This document shows positions 61,744 through 64,000 of a DNA stretch of 64,000 nt, piece by piece. The notes under the pieces were generated by a model. That model did not search any database and was not told the DNA's origin. It saw only the letters and a list, made by a program, of their open reading frames with translations. Location of the stretch: positions 62,001 through 126,000 of the forward strand of contig CAZLCS010000008.1 of NCBI GenBank assembly GCA_964557955.1, written 5' to 3'. Made by a program: the position numbers and the translations under genes. This stretch comes from JALOOX01 sp964557955 (GTDB lineage Bacteria > Desulfobacterota > Syntrophobacteria > Syntrophobacterales > Syntrophobacteraceae). The stretch's first letter is position 1. The number at the start of each line of letters is the position of its first letter.

Positions 61744-62215
61744 CCTGGTGCTGGAGCCTCCTTGCCGGGCTGGGCACAGCCCGTTTCCTCTTGACACATC
61801 AGGAAACATCTAAGAGCACATGCGATCAAAACAGAGTCGAAAGCGTCTCCACGAAACGAGTGGACGGGCAGAAAGGCCGTATCCTTATCCAACCCCTGGC
61901 GACCCTTCGAAAAAGAGTCATGTCGAGGAACGGAGGGACTGCACGACACGCCCGGTCAGGGGCCAGGATGTTAAGTGCATTTGAGTGTCTTGTCAAAACA
62001 AAATGTTTCAGAATGGTACAATCATTCTCAGCTGTTCTTATTGGAAACGCCCTGATCAGAGCCACAGCAGATCCTCACGAGGACGGCCGGGACCACAGCA
62101 GTGGGCGGGCTCTTGCAACGCACCCCTCTCTGGGATTAAATTACCCCATTTCCCGGGTCGGACAGCGACTCGGGAGGATCGACTCTGCTGTCCGCCAGGA
62201 GAGGAGACTGCCTGC
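61744..62215. other. Divergent intergenic region
   Basis: About 470 bp between the PAS activator (minus) and a HAMP kinase (plus). The middle (61975-62045) is AT-rich. A candidate sigma-54 element for the kinase is at 62102-62117. No gene was found; a 5' extension of the activator frame reaches 61809 but adds no domain. Confidence 0.4.
62102..62117 (+). promoter_or_regulatory. Candidate sigma-54 promoter of the HAMP kinase
   Basis: TGGGCGGGCTCTTGCA has GG and GC 10 bases apart and a consensus TTGCA, but its -24 box departs from TGGCAC. It lies about 100 bp before the kinase start. Confidence 0.35.
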
Positions 62216-63652
62216 ATGGGCTTCACGTTCCCTTCATCCCTGAATATCCGGCAGAAGGTCATTCTGGGACTGACCCTCATGCTGGTGGTGATCACCGCCA
62301 TCGGCCTCATGTCCTACCACCATCTTCGGGAGATCGAGCGCAAGCAGCATTTCGTGGAAGTGGCGGATGATCTGAGCAACACCATCCTGGAAATGCGGCG
62401 CTACGAAAAGAACTATCTGCTCTACAGCAGGTCGCAGGACCTCGAGGAGAACCGGAAGTATGTGAATCTCGGGCTTGATATACTGAAGAGGATTTCGCCC
62501 GAAGGGCTGGAATTGAGGGCCGCTCCGATACTGAAGCGGTTGGAGCAGGAGCTCTCAGCCTACAGCGATCTGATGCAGCAGCTGGCGAACCAGAGCCAGG
62601 AATCGCATGCATCGGGTGACAAGGATCTGGAGGAGCAGCTGCGTGACCGCGGCAAGAGACTCGTGGATGTCTCACTGGAACTGGTCTCGTTTGAGCGCCG
62701 AAGGATCCTCAGCATCATCACCACGCTGAAGGCTCAGCTGCTGGCGTCTCTGGGCCTTTCCCTGGTTGTGGGAGCCTTCCTGATCCCCATCGTGGCCCGG
62801 AAGATCATCAAGCCTTTGCGCGTCATCGAGAAAACCACTCTTCGTATTGCCGATGGCGATTTCAGGCCGCTTCCCGTCATGCGGACCCACGACGAAACCC
62901 AGCGCGTCGTCGAAGCCTTCAACCGCATGATCGCCGAGCTCGAGAAACGCCAGGACCAACTGCTCCAGGCCAAAAAGCTCTCCTCCCTCGGCACCCTCAC
63001 CTCTGGAATTGCTCATCAGCTGAACAATCCGCTCAACAATATCTCCACCTCCTGCCAGATCCTCCTGGAAGAGCTTGAGCAGGCCGAGCCCGAGCTCCTG
63101 CACCGGATGCTCTCCAATATCGAGCAGGAGGTTCATCGTGCTCGGGATATCGTGAGAGGGCTCCTGGAGTTTTCCCGTATCAAAGAATTCTGCCTGGTCC
63201 CGACGTCGCTGCTGCAAGTCGTGGAGCGTTCGGTGAGTCTGATCTCCAGCCAGATCCCCCCTGGTGTGGAAGTGATCAACGATATTCCCGGAAATTTGAG
63301 CCTGAACCTCGATGCACAGCGCATGCAGCAGGTCTTCCTGAACTTGATCGAGAATGCCATCCACGGCATCGAAGTCCCGCCGGGCCAAATCAAAATCACG
63401 GCCCGTGCCGGTCCGGATCGCCAGAGCGTTCTCATCATGGTCGAAGACACAGGGAAAGGCATTCCCGAGAATGTCATCGGCAGGGTCTTCGACCCGTTCT
63501 TCACCACGAAGGAAGTCGGGATCGGTACCGGTCTTGGGCTGTCCATCGTGTACGGGATCATTCAGAAGCATGGAGGCTCGATCTCTGTGGAGAGCAAGCA
63601 GGGGGAAGGGACCCGCTTCACCATCATGCTGCCAGTGGAGCATGTCTGTTAG
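62216..63652 (+). CDS. HAMP-domain sensor histidine kinase
   Basis: A 478-residue membrane kinase. A first helix (about 14-34), a periplasmic helical sensor (about 35-175; DLSNTILEMRRYEKNYLLY), a second helix (about 180-200), and a HAMP domain (about 200-255; KPLRVIEKTTLRIADGDFRP) precede HisKA with His in TSGIAHQLNNPLNNI. The ATPase domain follows (NLIENAIHGI, VEDTGKGIP, GIGTGLGLSIVYG). GGAGAGGAG precedes the start at 62216. It is transcribed with the receiver gene 16 bp downstream and divergent from the island. Confidence 0.93.
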   Translation: MGFTFPSSLNIRQKVILGLTLMLVVITAIGLMSYHHLREIERKQHFVEVADDLSNTILEMRRYEKNYLLYSRSQDLEENRKYVNLGLDILKRISPEGLELRAAPILKRLEQELSAYSDLMQQLANQSQESHASGDKDLEEQLRDRGKRLVDVSLELVSFERRRILSIITTLKAQLLASLGLSLVVGAFLIPIVARKIIKPLRVIEKTTLRIADGDFRPLPVMRTHDETQRVVEAFNRMIAELEKRQDQLLQAKKLSSLGTLTSGIAHQLNNPLNNISTSCQILLEELEQAEPELLHRMLSNIEQEVHRARDIVRGLLEFSRIKEFCLVPTSLLQVVERSVSLISSQIPPGVEVINDIPGNLSLNLDAQRMQQVFLNLIENAIHGIEVPPGQIKITARAGPDRQSVLIMVEDTGKGIPENVIGRVFDPFFTTKEVGIGTGLGLSIVYGIIQKHGGSISVESKQGEGTRFTIMLPVEHVC

Positions 63653-63668
63653 GAGGAGAGACCGACGG

Positions 63669-64000
63669 ATGGAAGGGGCCCGCATCCTGATCGCCGAAGA
63701 TGAGCCCATCGCCCGAGACAACCTGGCGCATGTGCTGCGGAAGGAAGGCTTCGAAACCGTTGCGGTTGAAAACGGTGCGCTGGCCATTCAGGAGATCGAA
63801 AGGAGCGAGTTCGATCTGGTCATGACGGATTTGCGGATGCAGCCGGTTGGAGGCATGGAGGTTCTGAAGCGGGTCAGAGAGCTCCATCCTCACACTGAGG
63901 TCATCGTCATCACGGGGTTTGCCACGGTTTCTTCGGCGGTGGAAGCCATGCAGGCGGGGGCCTTTTATTACGTCCCCAAGCCTTACAAGATCGACGATGT
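63669..64000 (+). CDS. Response regulator, N-terminal receiver (runs off window)
   Basis: Starting at ATG 63669 after AGGAGGAGAG, the frame stays open to the window end (110 codons). It encodes a receiver with ARILIAEDEPIA, the phospho-Asp in LVMTDLRMQPVGG, VITGFAT and YVPKPYK. The output part, if any, lies beyond the edge; the MTDLRM and FAT features are common in sigma-54 (NtrC-type) regulators, so an AAA+ domain may follow. Its partner is the HAMP kinase just upstream. Confidence 0.9.
   Translation, partial: MEGARILIAEDEPIARDNLAHVLRKEGFETVAVENGALAIQEIERSEFDLVMTDLRMQPVGGMEVLKRVRELHPHTEVIVITGFATVSSAVEAMQAGAFYYVPKPYKIDD

Overview
The window is a GC-rich chromosomal segment of a bacterium. 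It most likely comes from a sulfate-reducing Desulfobacterota of the Syntrophobacteria type. The evidence is a Tmc transmembrane electron-transfer cluster (tetraheme cytochrome, CCG-domain iron-sulfur protein, membrane cytochrome b), two unrelated anion transporters (SulP and DASS/SLC13), four sigma-54 activators, and many single-domain response regulators. No rRNA, tRNA, CRISPR array or insertion sequence was found. Genus assignment is inference.

Layout. 1-6.4 kb (+): the end of a CPA2 antiporter with RCK domains, a DUF3124 lipoprotein-like protein, a diguanylate cyclase, a CheZ-like phosphatase, alanine dehydrogenase and glycogen synthase. 6.5-9.3 kb: a PLP-dependent gamma-lyase, CobO, and an exported double rhodanese. 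9.4-14 kb: a rhombosortase-like protease and an exported VIT/vWA protein in one operon, divergent from a sigma-54 activator, with a sigma-54-type promoter and two palindromes between them. 14-26 kb: assorted genes (DUF945, cupin, a second sigma-54 activator, a diiron ferritin-like protein, an orphan PilB/GspE ATPase, GNAT, M20 peptidase and several unknowns). 26.5-32.8 kb (-): a complete tolQRAB-pal-cpoB envelope operon headed by a sirtuin gene with a good sigma-70 promoter. 33-37.6 kb (-): MltD, Ndk and tmcC-tmcB-tmcA. 37.7-46.4 kb: a caspase-SUMF fusion, a U32 peptidase overlapping purB, endonuclease IV, a vapBC pair whose toxin carries an in-frame stop codon, and a large hexapeptide-repeat protein.

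The right third (46.5-64 kb) is a signalling island. Nearly all genes are on the minus strand: a PAS/sigma-54 activator, a NifX-like small protein, a dCache histidine kinase, a receiver, a SulP anion transporter, a pseudo-cytidylate-kinase/BON/receiver fusion, a histidine kinase-like protein without an ATP site, a receiver lacking its phospho-acceptor, two more receivers, a CBS protein, a DASS anion transporter, a second paralogous dCache kinase and two more receivers. A close sigma-54 promoter match lies in its middle. A divergent HAMP kinase and a receiver that runs off the window follow at the right edge. None of the receivers carries an output domain. The island looks like a phosphorelay network dedicated to anion (probably sulfate) uptake.

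The most noteworthy items are this island, its SulP protein with a roughly 130-residue coiled-coil insert, and the sigma-54-controlled vWA/rhombosortase module at 9.4-14 kb. All functional assignments are from reading motifs; none were checked by database search.
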